This document shows, piece by piece, positions 1 to 5,790 of a stretch of 22,648 nt of DNA. Within the stretch, counting starts at the first letter, position 1, and every line of letters begins with the position of its first letter. A program made the translations under genes and the position numbers. The stretch spans positions 1 to 22,648 of the forward strand of contig JBCNNW010000069.1 in NCBI GenBank assembly GCA_039594205.1, written 5' to 3'. The notes under the pieces were generated by a model. The model did not search any database and was not told the DNA's origin. It worked only from the letters and a program-made list of their open reading frames with translations. The DNA comes from Pseudescherichia sp039594205. Lineage in GTDB: Bacteria; Pseudomonadota; Gammaproteobacteria; Enterobacterales; Enterobacteriaceae.

Positions 1-213
1 CCCTTCCACTGGCTTGGAAAAATCTTTGAAGTTTTCGTAATGCCATGGATATGGCCCGTAAGGCTCTACAGAAACGCGGCGCCAGCGGTGAATGGCAGGC
101 ACAGCCGCTTCCCGCTCTTTGCGCAGCGCCAGAAGCTCGCGGGCCATTGACTTAACTGGACCCTCTGTGTTCGCCGCATAGTGCTCCAGCTTTTCATTGC
201 TGAGTGTGTTCAT
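1..213 (-). CDS. Hypothetical left-operon phage protein, C-terminus cut by window edge
   Basis: The reading frame begins at an ATG read from 213 downwards and stays open for 71 codons to the window edge, so the stop lies outside. The visible protein begins MNTLSNEKLEHYAANTEGP and contains a charged helix rich in Arg, Glu and Leu, then a Trp/Tyr/Pro-rich segment (WRRVSVEPYGPYPWHYE). An AGGA ribosome binding site lies 7 bases upstream. It starts 9 bases after the stop of the next upstream gene, so it is the fifth visible gene of the leftward operon. I do not recognise a domain. Small proteins of this kind are common in the dispensable early-left region of lambdoid phages. It is likely real because of the operon spacing, the RBS and a composition like its neighbours. 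Confidence 0.7.
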   Translation of the reverse strand, partial: MNTLSNEKLEHYAANTEGPVKSMARELLALRKEREAAVPAIHRWRRVSVEPYGPYPWHYENFKDFSKPVEG

Positions 214-222
214 GGGTTAGTC

Positions 223-447
223 CTAAGGCGTCCAGTAGGTGAGTTCTTCGGCAACATGCCAGTTAGCGTCAGCCTGGTCCGTAAACGGCGGGTCGGTTTT
301 CAGGTTTTCTTCAACTGTGATTGCGGCATTCTCACGACAGAATGTTTTCCACCCCTTACGTCCTGTTTTCCATCCTAGATGCCAACCCAAAGCTTTTGTT
401 TCTGTGCGCCATGCGCGGTTTGCTAACTGCATTTGTGATTTAGCCAT
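223..447 (-). CDS. Hypothetical 74-aa phage protein
   Basis: The 74-residue basic protein begins MAKSQMQLANRAWRTE and has a Trp-rich centre (GWHLGWKTGRKGWKTF), ending in a more acidic tail. An in-frame ATG exists 15 bases further upstream. The 447 start is preferred because a GGGGAG Shine-Dalgarno lies 7 bases before it, and because it sits 4 bases after the stop of the upstream ASCH-like gene, a typical spacing for translational coupling. No domain is recognised. The regular Trp/Arg/Lys pattern could suit a nucleic-acid- or protein-binding peptide, but that is a guess. It belongs to the leftward early operon. Confidence 0.7.
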   Translation of the reverse strand: MAKSQMQLANRAWRTETKALGWHLGWKTGRKGWKTFCRENAAITVEENLKTDPPFTDQADANWHVAEELTYWTP

Positions 448-451
448 ATCC

Positions 452-1117
452 CTACTCCCCATCGACCTGCTTAAACTCGATCACCCACACCCACGGGTTA
501 GCCTGCCAGCTCTCAGCGCCGTAGATGGATGACCACAGCCAGGAAAATACCTCTATCGCATCATGACTCGTACCACCGAAATATTGATCGCCCTGATTGA
601 TACAGTAGCGGCCGCTGGCCGGTAACCTAACCAAACCCTCCCGTGCGGCGTCATTCTGGCTGATTGACTGAAGGCGCTGAACTCCCAAATTTGTAATCTC
701 CAGCGTTATGCGGGAAGCCCAGCGCGGCATGTGGATGCTGGGACGCCAGCGGATTTCCTCTGCTGATTTCAGGTTCTCGTAACTTGACGGAACATGGTCG
801 GGATAGTTTGCGCGATACAGCTGCAGCTCCGGTGCATTAACTCCAGCCTCCGCCCAGGTCTCCCGCACCCAGATGCGATCACCAACGATACCGAACGGGC
901 AAGAGAACAAAGCAGATCGGGCATGGATGCCGGTGGAATTGGACTCGGACCAGTGGTATTTGCCAATATCACTACGCTTCGTTGAATCAGAGATACGTAA
1001 CAGTCCGAACTGATTCGACTCAGGCTGCAACTTCATGATCCGCCGCGTCTGGGTCTTACTGCCGTCGAGGATGGCGCGCACCATCTCTGCGTTAAAAATC
1101 ATGCCGCGCTCAGTCAT
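452..1117 (-). CDS. ASCH-like phage early protein
   Basis: This 221-aa protein has the hallmarks of a widespread phage family: an N-terminal MIFNAEMVRAILDGSKTQTRR segment in pieces at residues 6-26 and a later CPFGIVGDRIWVRETW block around residues 73-88. The 'KTQTRR' and 'GDRIWVRETW' signatures resemble ASCH-fold (PUA-like) domains, thought to bind RNA or modified nucleotides. In databases such phage proteins often carry the uninformative label 'morphogenetic protein'. The start overlaps the stop of the DGQHR gene by 4 bases (ATGA), with GGGAGG just upstream, so translation is probably coupled. No catalytic residues can be assigned. The family call is from remembered motifs; the biochemical role is unknown. 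Confidence 0.75.
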   Translation of the reverse strand: MTERGMIFNAEMVRAILDGSKTQTRRIMKLQPESNQFGLLRISDSTKRSDIGKYHWSESNSTGIHARSALFSCPFGIVGDRIWVRETWAEAGVNAPELQLYRANYPDHVPSSYENLKSAEEIRWRPSIHMPRWASRITLEITNLGVQRLQSISQNDAAREGLVRLPASGRYCINQGDQYFGGTSHDAIEVFSWLWSSIYGAESWQANPWVWVIEFKQVDGE

Positions 1118-2196
1118 ACAGCCTCCCCGTTGTGACCAACCTTAAAAGATTTCGCAGCGATGACGGCAGCCAGTCGTACAGCTGCAGCTTTTTGTGCGGA
1201 CACGCTGGCAATGACAGTAGGGCGATCTTTTTCGGTATTGGCACAGATGCCTCCCCAGTGCGCGATTAAGAAGAAATCCTCCAGTTCCGCCGCGGTAGAG
1301 TTCAGCGCCAGCTCTTCCAGCATCAGCACGATCCCGCGAGGATGATACTGGCTAAGCAGAGACTGAATGGCATAGCCGAATGCGTTAATCATCACTGCGT
1401 GGAACTGGATGTACTCCCGCTTATATTCCGCCTGATTGGTGCCATTACGCACCCAGTCAATGCCGGTCAGGCCAATCCAGCACTGCCAGATAGCATGCAC
1501 GTCTTCCTGAAGCGGCGGCTCTTTGCCAGCGTTAATGAATTTTGCAGTCGCATCGCTAAGGGCTTTGAAGCTGACCCACAGATCGCTTTTGCCTGGCACA
1601 ATATTGTGCTCGAAGTCGACGATCTCAGAGAAAACGGAGTGAGACGTCAGGAACGACACCATGCTCTGAGCTGTTTCGTTACGCCCGTCATACGCCATAT
1701 TGATGGCGGCCGACGGCTTCGATACGTTGTTGTTGATATCGGAAAAGAACTGCTGGCGCGTTTTGAGTGGCAGCTTGTGCGTCAGCATCAGGGGAACGCT
1801 AATCGGCTCGCCAACGTTACGGCAGAACTCGGCAATACCAGCAGCGCGGTGCTGGCCATCAAACAGCTTGATCTCCGCGTCCATAGGGAAGCGAACCACG
1901 CCGACGTTGGTATTACCGAACTCTTCAAACTCGATCTCTGAGTTGCAGTTACCTACCAGCGGCGGAATGATGTACGGTTCTTTATTCTCATGAGCGTTCA
2001 CTAGGTATTCGTAAAACTTCCGCACGCGGGCTGGGTTGATCTCCCGCTGGGAGCGTTCAAGGGTGCTGCCCACGTTATCGGAAGCCAGTACGCGCGCCAG
2101 AGTGCGGCTAGGGACGGACATCAACAGGGTGAGCGTACCGCCCTGTAATCCCCGTGATGCCGGGAACTCGAAGTAATGTGTCATATTGGTGCTCAT
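1114..2196 (-). CDS. DGQHR-domain (DndB-like) protein
   Basis: This is a 360-aa protein starting MSTNMTHYFEF. The ATG at 2196 has GGGGAGG upstream and overlaps the preceding stop as ATGA; a longer reading from 2229 is not needed. The key motif is LFDGQHRAAG at residues 111-120, followed by an FSDINNNVSKPS-like segment at about 151-162. Both are conserved in the DndB/DGQHR group, whose DndB members bind DNA and repress the dnd phosphorothioation genes in bacteria. In the phage no dndCDE genes are visible, so a phosphorothioation role is not supported here. It could act as a DNA-binding or host-interaction factor in the early-left operon. Confidence is high for the DGQHR family and low for function. 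Confidence 0.85.
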   Translation of the reverse strand: MSTNMTHYFEFPASRGLQGGTLTLLMSVPSRTLARVLASDNVGSTLERSQREINPARVRKFYEYLVNAHENKEPYIIPPLVGNCNSEIEFEEFGNTNVGVVRFPMDAEIKLFDGQHRAAGIAEFCRNVGEPISVPLMLTHKLPLKTRQQFFSDINNNVSKPSAAINMAYDGRNETAQSMVSFLTSHSVFSEIVDFEHNIVPGKSDLWVSFKALSDATAKFINAGKEPPLQEDVHAIWQCWIGLTGIDWVRNGTNQAEYKREYIQFHAVMINAFGYAIQSLLSQYHPRGIVLMLEELALNSTAAELEDFFLIAHWGGICANTEKDRPTVIASVSAQKAAAVRLAAVIAAKSFKVGHNGEAV

Positions 2197-2810
2197 GATG
2201 CCTCCCCGGCGCGCAGCTGCTGTTCCCAATCTTCCAGCGCTTTCTCGGCATACTCACCCGACAGGCCATCAGCCGCCGGGCCCGGATCATTGGCTAAATC
2301 ATCCTTGGCGGTCAGAATCATTCGGACAACATCGCCGACTTCTGCCATCGGTTTGTTAACACAGCCCTGATTGAAGGCGGCGGCCAGGCGGCCAGCAGCG
2401 TAATTAATACCCTCAGCCCATGCCGTTTGTCGCAGCTCGCGCAGGAAGGCGTCGGTGGCGGTAGTCGATATTGACTCCATAATCGCCACCATTCCCGCCA
2501 GGAGTTGCTCGTCATCATTGGCACCGGTTAATGCCGCGTTCTCGGCAGCCTGGTCGCCAATGTCTGCTGCTGCCAACCAGTGTGCGGGCGTTTTCAGCGC
2601 CGCATTCTCAGCCGCCAGTTTGTTGATAGTGCTGGTGGCGCTGCTAAGGCTATTGATCCCGCCTATATGCGCGATGTTCAGCGCTTCCAGTCGTTTGGCC
2701 AGCTCAGCTACGATCGCTGAATAGGTATCAATCTGCTGAATGCTGGTGGCATAACTTTGTACCGTAGTGACCAGTTCGATGATGGTCATGTTAGCCAGTT
2801 GCTCTTTCAC
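2193..2810 (-). CDS. Ead/Ea22-like early protein
   Basis: This 205-aa protein uses a GTG start at 2810 with AAGGAG 6 bases upstream. An upstream ATG at 2939 would add 43 residues that cross a hairpin-rich segment and is less likely. The protein has an N-terminal helical region (MTIIELVTTVQ), a coiled-coil-like middle (INKLAAENAALKT, DQAAENAALTG) and the block TATDAFLREL followed by AWAEGINYAAGRLAAAFN, seen in Ead/Ea22-like proteins of lambdoid phages. Lambda Ea22 lies in the non-essential b/early-left region and influences the lysis-lysogeny choice; its mechanism is unsettled. This is the first gene of the visible left operon, about 1.3 kb downstream of pL. Its stop overlaps the next gene's start (ATGA). 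Confidence 0.75.
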   Translation of the reverse strand: MKEQLANMTIIELVTTVQSYATSIQQIDTYSAIVAELAKRLEALNIAHIGGINSLSSATSTINKLAAENAALKTPAHWLAAADIGDQAAENAALTGANDDEQLLAGMVAIMESISTTATDAFLRELRQTAWAEGINYAAGRLAAAFNQGCVNKPMAEVGDVVRMILTAKDDLANDPGPAADGLSGEYAEKALEDWEQQLRAGEAS

Positions 2811-2960
2811 TGCTTTCTCCTTACGCGCTGCACCGCGCCTGAATTTTGATTGCACGAATCCCTCGCCCGAAGGCGATAGATAAAATGGGTTTCGCTTTAA
2901 TAAGCACCCTGCACAGGCGCTTAATGAAGCGGGCGGCATAACCGCCGGTTAGGTTCTCCA

Positions 2961-3041
2961 CACAACTGGAAGCGCGCTCCGAGGAGTTTGCATTAACGAC
3001 CAGACACTAAAGGGAGTGTGTGGAGCGCGCTTTCAGTTGTG
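2961..3041. repeat. Long inverted repeat, 20-bp arms
   Basis: CACAACTGGAAGCGCGCTCC at 2961-2980 is the reverse complement of 3022-3041 with a single mismatch, separated by 41 bases. The flanks show no target-site duplication, so it does not look like a transposable element end pair. In RNA it would form a very stable stem on either strand. A competing pairing exists between CTCCACAC (2955-2962) and GTGTGGAG (3017-3024), which could allow two alternative folds. Confidence 0.8.
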
Positions 3042-3047
3042 AAAAGG

Positions 3048-3087
3048 GGCGGTACCAGCGACTTCATGGGTTAACTCTGGTACCGCC
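3048..3087. repeat. Perfect 11-bp inverted repeat
   Basis: GGCGGTACCAG at 3048-3058 pairs perfectly with CTGGTACCGCC at 3077-3087 around an 18-base loop. It lies 6 bases beyond the larger inverted repeat, so the two form a tandem double hairpin. Neither is followed by a T-run, so a simple intrinsic terminator is not supported. Confidence 0.75.
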
Positions 3088-3198
3088 AATATTACTGCAC
3101 AGCTTTGCGTATCCTTCGCAGTGGTCAGGCAACTGATAGCAACCTGACTCCTGCGAGCCTGCTTTTAGCCACATCAGGCGAGGTGGATCCTGGCTATT

Positions 3199-3242
3199 CC
3201 CCAACAACAAGGATTCGGTTAATCTGGATATCCCCAACAACA
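3199..3242. repeat. Direct repeat CCCCAACAACA, two copies 33 bp apart
   Basis: CCCCAACAACA occurs at 3199-3209 and again at 3232-3242, just before the Shine-Dalgarno of the first plus-strand gene. The 33-bp period is about three helical turns, which would place both copies on one face of the DNA, as for a regulator binding site. The repeat may also be chance or an old duplication. Confidence 0.5.
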
Positions 3243-3257
3243 GGTAGGAGTCGAAAA

Positions 3258-3338
3258 ATGTCTGATGAAGATTTTGACTATTTCGAAAAACATATGCCGG
3301 TTAGGCAAAGGCCACCAGCGCCGCCAAAAGAAGACTGA
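3258..3338 (+). CDS. Small proline-rich peptide, 26 aa
   Basis: The ATG at 3258 follows TAGGAG with 7 bases spacing and encodes MSDEDFDYFEKHMPVRQRPP plus a short APPKED tail. The first half is acidic and the end is proline-rich. The frame is open further upstream to 3105, but those codons carry no RBS. The next gene begins 9 bases after its stop. Its tail (RPPAPPK) nearly repeats a motif in the 53-aa peptide at the end of the same cluster (RPPAPK), so the two peptides may be related or bind the same partner. No known family is recognised. Confidence 0.55.
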   Translation: MSDEDFDYFEKHMPVRQRPPAPPKED

Positions 3339-3346
3339 GGGATTTT

Positions 3347-3826
3347 ATGAACCGAGACGACCTTGAATTCGATATTAACTATTCGTATTTCATTGAAAAG
3401 ATGAACTACACCCTTTTAAATCGAATAGATAAAGGCATCACTTTAGCTCTTATCGTCTTAGGTTTTTCGGTCTTTGCACCATTCAGTAATATGTTTTTCT
3501 TTGGCGTTTCCGTAGCAATCATGTCTGTTCTTCAACTGGTATATCAATTTGGCCAAGAGGCAGGTTTATCAAAAGAACAGATGCGGCAGTACAAACGTTT
3601 AATTATTGAGTTTCCGATTCTGTCAGACGACGATTTACGTGTCAGGTACCTCAAAATTCAGGATGCTGACAGTAATCCATGGCGCTCCTTACAGGATGCA
3701 GCTTTCAAACGAGCAAGCATTGCTTTAGGGCGCGTTGATGATTCAGAAATGTCATTTTTACATAGTGCTATCGCTTGGTTTGCCGGAGATCTTCCAAGAA
3801 CAAAAGAGATTAAAAAAGATGTCTAA
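3347..3826 (+). CDS. Two-helix membrane protein at the sieB position
   Basis: This 159-aa protein starts at an ATG with GAGGG 4-5 bases upstream. Residues about 29-48 (GITLALIVLGFSVFAPFSN) and 50-67 (MFFFGVSVAIMSVLQLVY) are two closely spaced hydrophobic segments forming a membrane hairpin. About 90 charged, helix-rich residues follow (KRLIIEFPILSDDDLRVRYLK). This architecture resembles SLATT-type two-TM proteins and, in outline, SieB. SieB genes of lambda and P22 lie in the same place, between the left operon and the repressor, and are read rightward against the pL transcript. I do not recognise the sequence itself. Superinfection exclusion is inferred from position and topology only. The gene is AT-richer than the replication genes, which suggests acquisition. 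Confidence 0.7.
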   Translation: MNRDDLEFDINYSYFIEKMNYTLLNRIDKGITLALIVLGFSVFAPFSNMFFFGVSVAIMSVLQLVYQFGQEAGLSKEQMRQYKRLIIEFPILSDDDLRVRYLKIQDADSNPWRSLQDAAFKRASIALGRVDDSEMSFLHSAIAWFAGDLPRTKEIKKDV

Positions 3827-3980
3827 ACCTGCTCCAATAATACCTAACCATGTTCCGCCAAAACCAAGACCTCCCGCTCCTAAAATTTCTGAGCATTTTT
3901 TCAGCGTTTCTCAACAAGATGCAATGTTTGAACATGCGCCGAATAAGCCACGCCCTAAGCCTCAACCAAAACCTAACTAA
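3819..3980 (+). CDS. Small proline-rich protein, 53 aa
   Basis: The ATG at 3819 lies inside the end of the membrane-protein gene (8-base overlap), implying coupled translation. The product starts MSKPAPIIPNHVPPKPRPPA and ends NKPRPKPQPKPN. Proline and lysine are strongly over-represented, and there is no signal peptide or membrane segment. The PPKPRPPAP segment parallels the tail of the 26-aa peptide at 3258. Polyproline runs of this kind usually bind protein partners or span distances. An intrinsic terminator follows 30 bases after the stop, so this is the last gene of a three-gene unit. Function is unknown. Confidence 0.6.
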   Translation: MSKPAPIIPNHVPPKPRPPAPKISEHFFSVSQQDAMFEHAPNKPRPKPQPKPN

Positions 3981-4000
3981 TGTTTGGGATAATCAGATTC

Positions 4001-4010
4001 TTAAAGAGCG
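4001..4010 (-). promoter_or_regulatory. boxA-like site on the pL transcript
   Basis: Read leftward, the sequence is CGCTCTTTAA, very close to the boxA antitermination element (rrn boxA TGCTCTTTA; lambda nut boxA CGCTCTTA). It is about 100 bases into the predicted pL transcript. No clear boxB hairpin follows, so a complete lambda-type nut site is not supported. Confidence 0.45.
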
Positions 4011-4036
4011 AAGCGTCCTACGGGGCGCTTTTTTTT
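4011..4036 (+). terminator. Intrinsic terminator of the plus-strand cluster
   Basis: AAGCGTCC (4011-4018) pairs with GGGCGCTT (4023-4030), with one G-T pair, around a TACG loop, followed by an unbroken T-run to 4036. It ends the three-gene unit 3258-3980. Confidence 0.85.
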
Positions 4037-4118
4037 GTTACCGGTGAATCATCCCCATCTTCATACGCCTGGGGCGGCTACTGCGTGGGCGTCCTGCCTG
4101 TTCGCTGTTGATGAGATT

Positions 4119-4148
4119 AATGTAGGATAACTTACCTAAAGGTGTCAA
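4119..4148 (-). promoter_or_regulatory. Leftward early promoter pL
   Basis: On the minus strand a perfect TTGACA -35 box (4148-4143) and a TACATT -10 box (4124-4119) are separated by 18 bases. The operator at 4122-4135 covers the -10 and part of the spacer. The same 18-base spacing occurs at pR. Transcription would start near 4112 and run antisense through the 3258-3980 cluster into the left operon. Confidence 0.8.
4122..4135. promoter_or_regulatory. Left operator OL1
   Basis: GTAGGATAACTTAC is a 14-bp imperfect palindrome matching the operators next to the repressor gene. It overlaps the pL -10 box, so CI or Cro bound here would block pL. Confidence 0.8.
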
Positions 4149-4156
4149 TACTGATA

Positions 4157-4170
4157 GTAGGAAAACTTAC
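4157..4170. promoter_or_regulatory. Left operator OL2
   Basis: GTAGGAAAACTTAC has the same GTAGG-N4-CTTAC core as OL1, centre to centre 35 bp away and upstream of the pL -35 box. No third left operator was found nearby. Confidence 0.75.
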
Positions 4171-4221
4171 ATTTAAGGGTAAAGAAATAGCCGCTCAATT
4201 GCGGCTACTTTTGGCGTGGTA

Positions 4222-4881
4222 TCAGTTAAAATCGGTTACAACCTGCTTAACTACACCGACAAGGCGGCAATTTCCGTTCACTTCAAGCACCCGGTAATTT
4301 GGGTTAAGCGGAACTAGGTATTTTATCGGTCCGTCGATGACAAACTTTTTAAGGGTGGCTTCTTCTGATCCGTCAATCTGAGCCACCACAATTCGGCCAT
4401 TCACCTCATAAGGGCTACCATAATCAGGATCAACGATTACCATTGAGCCATCAGGAATGCTCGGCGAGCCATTGGGGTTGGTCATTGAGTCGCCACGCAC
4501 GCGCAGCGCAAAGCCCTCATCTGAAAGATTAGCAGTGGTGTATATCCACTCCCGGACATCCTCGCGAGTGACCGGAGATCCCGACTCGGTCCACTCTCCA
4601 GCCTGAACCCAAGATAAAACTGGAATTCGCTTGATGCCAAACAGCTCGGTAGGCCGCACGGCTGGGGCGTCACTTTCAGGATCGCCAATGCCATCAATCA
4701 GCCATTGAGGGTTACATTTTAGTGCAGCAGAAAGCGCCTGAAGGTTCGAGCCTCCAGGGGCATAATCACCGGATTCCCACCCGGTTACTGTTACTCGGTT
4801 AACGCCGACCAGCTTCCCTAATACGGCTTGAGTGAGCTTGAGCTCTTTGCGGCGTGCGCGGATGCGATCGTTCATTTTCAT
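4222..4881 (-). CDS. cI: CI-type phage repressor (HTH-XRE + S24 peptidase)
   Basis: This 219-aa protein is of lambda CI/P22 C2 type. Residues about 5-58 form an XRE helix-turn-helix (TQAVLGKLVGVNRVTVTGWE). The C-terminal half is an S24/LexA-type autoprotease and dimerisation domain with an Ala94-Gly95 cleavage site (WVQAGEW), the catalytic serine in RGDSM (Ser132) and the general-base lysine in ATLKKF (about Lys178). It keeps the prophage silent by binding OL and OR, and is cleaved through RecA after DNA damage. The ATG at 4881 is chosen because AGGA lies 8 bases before it; a second ATG two codons later is badly spaced. The start abuts the promoter-proximal operator, so CI controls its own expression. 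Confidence 0.95.
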   Translation of the reverse strand: MKMNDRIRARRKELKLTQAVLGKLVGVNRVTVTGWESGDYAPGGSNLQALSAALKCNPQWLIDGIGDPESDAPAVRPTELFGIKRIPVLSWVQAGEWTESGSPVTREDVREWIYTTANLSDEGFALRVRGDSMTNPNGSPSIPDGSMVIVDPDYGSPYEVNGRIVVAQIDGSEEATLKKFVIDGPIKYLVPLNPNYRVLEVNGNCRLVGVVKQVVTDFN

Positions 4882-4943
4882 GTAGGTAATCCTACCACTT
4901 GTTAGGGTAAGAATCCTTGACCTCCATATGTAAGATATCCTAC
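4882..4943. promoter_or_regulatory. Right operator region OR (three sites)
   Basis: Three related 14-bp sites lie between cI and cro: GTAGGTAATCCTAC (4882-4895), GTAAGAATCCTTGA (4907-4920, the most degenerate half-site) and GTAAGATATCCTAC (4930-4943). Centres are 25 and 23 bp apart, as in lambda-like OR. The site next to cI is one base from its start codon, so it would act as OR3. The site at 4930 fills the pR spacer and touches the -10, acting as OR1. Confidence 0.85.
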
Positions 4944-4946
4944 TAT
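4917..4946 (+). promoter_or_regulatory. Rightward early promoter pR
   Basis: TTGACC (4917-4922) and TACTAT (4941-4946) are separated by 18 bases, with two operators overlapping the boxes. Transcription would start about 4953 and read cro, cII and the replication genes. Confidence 0.8.
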
Positions 4947-4979
4947 CCTAGTGTTCCCAAAACTACATGAGAGGGCTAT

Positions 4980-5177
4980 ATGAACAAAGATGAAGTGCTT
5001 TCCTACTTCGGTGGTGTCAGCAATTTGGCAAGGGCCTTGGGTATCTCTCACGCCTCGGTTTCGGGTTGGGGGAATGTCATTCCAAAAGGCCGAGCATTTG
5101 AGATTCAGGCCATCACTAAAGGGACACTGAAGGTGCAGCCTTCACTTTATGCCAAGCCTAACGAAACGGCAGCTTAA
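4980..5177 (+). CDS. cro: Cro-type repressor
   Basis: The 65-aa protein has a helix-turn-helix (SNLARALGISHASVSGWGN, about residues 14-32), the usual size for Cro. It is divergent from cI across the three-site operator and preceded by GAGAGGG. Cro proteins bind the same operators with a different order of preference and shut down repressor synthesis during lytic growth. The N-terminus MNKDEVLSYFGG and the VSGW turn resemble the P22/DicC branch of Cro proteins rather than lambda Cro. Confidence 0.9.
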   Translation: MNKDEVLSYFGGVSNLARALGISHASVSGWGNVIPKGRAFEIQAITKGTLKVQPSLYAKPNETAA

Positions 5178-5205
5178 AAGTAACCACAGAAACAAGGAGT
5201 CAACC

Positions 5206-5790
5206 GTGGATCAAAAGAACTGGCGAAACAAAATGCAGCCTGAGTGGTATTCAGATGCAGTTAAGAAGGTGATCTCCAACTTGCCCGGCGGGTACGAAGA
5301 AGCCGTCACCTGGATTGGCAAAAAAGACGGTAAGGAAAAAGAGGGGACCACTCTTGATTCCCTTTTCAATCGGCTTCGCCCTGAGGGGGATCAGATTCTA
5401 CCCCTTGGTTGGGCGATCGTGCTTCAGAAGGCTGGTGGCTCCCATCACGTAGCCCATGCTGTTGCTCGAGCTAGCGGGGGGTATTTCATTCCGGGTGGTG
5501 AGGTCACTGAGGTAGATAACTCTGACATTAACGAAAAGCTGCTTGAGGCGTTCGAGCAGATCAGTCGCTATTCCGAAGTATTTCGCGATGCCGTTAAAGA
5601 CGGGGTGATGGATAAGGGAGAATTTGAACAACTCAAAGACGAGCTCTATCTGGCAACAGTTAAGCTCCAGGAGCACCTGAACCTCGGCAGCCGCGTTTAT
5701 AGCCCATCAGAAAAGAGTAACGCCCGCGAGTGTGCAGCTCCGGGCGTCGTGGCGTCTTGTGCTTCTGTAAGTGGAGAAACTAACGCATGA
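5206..5790 (+). CDS. CII-like phage regulator (YmfL/CP76 type)
   Basis: This 194-aa protein starts at GTG 5206, with AAGGAG 6 bases upstream; a frame start at 5149 inside cro lacks an RBS. The N-terminus (QPEWYSDAVKKVI, LPGGYEEAVTWIG, LFNRLRPEGDQILPLGWA) matches the YmfL/CP76 family of phage regulators, described as CII-like, with a DNA-binding N-terminal domain that helps establish lysogeny. The C-terminal half (DINEKLLEAFEQISRYSE, FEQLKDELYLATVKLQEHL) is helical and probably oligomerises. A low-complexity Ser/Cys/Ala tail closes the protein. The position directly after cro is the classical cII position. The stop overlaps the next start (ATGA). Confidence 0.85.
   Translation: MDQKNWRNKMQPEWYSDAVKKVISNLPGGYEEAVTWIGKKDGKEKEGTTLDSLFNRLRPEGDQILPLGWAIVLQKAGGSHHVAHAVARASGGYFIPGGEVTEVDNSDINEKLLEAFEQISRYSEVFRDAVKDGVMDKGEFEQLKDELYLATVKLQEHLNLGSRVYSPSEKSNARECAAPGVVASCASVSGETNA

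Larger units (their letters stand above)
2811..3257. other. Non-coding, hairpin-rich leader between the left operon and the plus-strand cluster
   Basis: No convincing gene lies here. The stretch holds at least five inverted repeats: 2863-2876 (TCGCC/GGCGA), 2901-2923 (TAAGCACC/GGCGCTTA, one mismatch), 2932-2946 (GGCGG/CCGCC), 2961-3041 (20-bp arms) and 3048-3087 (11-bp arms). It would be the 5' leader of Ea22 in the pL transcript and the upstream region of the plus-strand cluster. A 24-codon minus-strand reading frame (3067 to 2993) falls among the hairpins and is unproven. Confidence 0.6.

Noticed and set aside
2961..3041. Inverted-repeat mobile element (MITE)
   Set aside because: The 20-bp arms are suggestive, but no target duplication or second copy is present in the window.
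2993..3067. 24-codon minus-strand reading frame in the left-operon leader
   Set aside because: It has only a weak Shine-Dalgarno and lies inside overlapping inverted repeats. A leader peptide is possible but not supported.
3105..3257. Extension of the 26-aa peptide upstream to a 77-aa protein
   Set aside because: No RBS stands before the upstream start; the internal ATG at 3258 has a good one and the upstream part covers the direct repeat.
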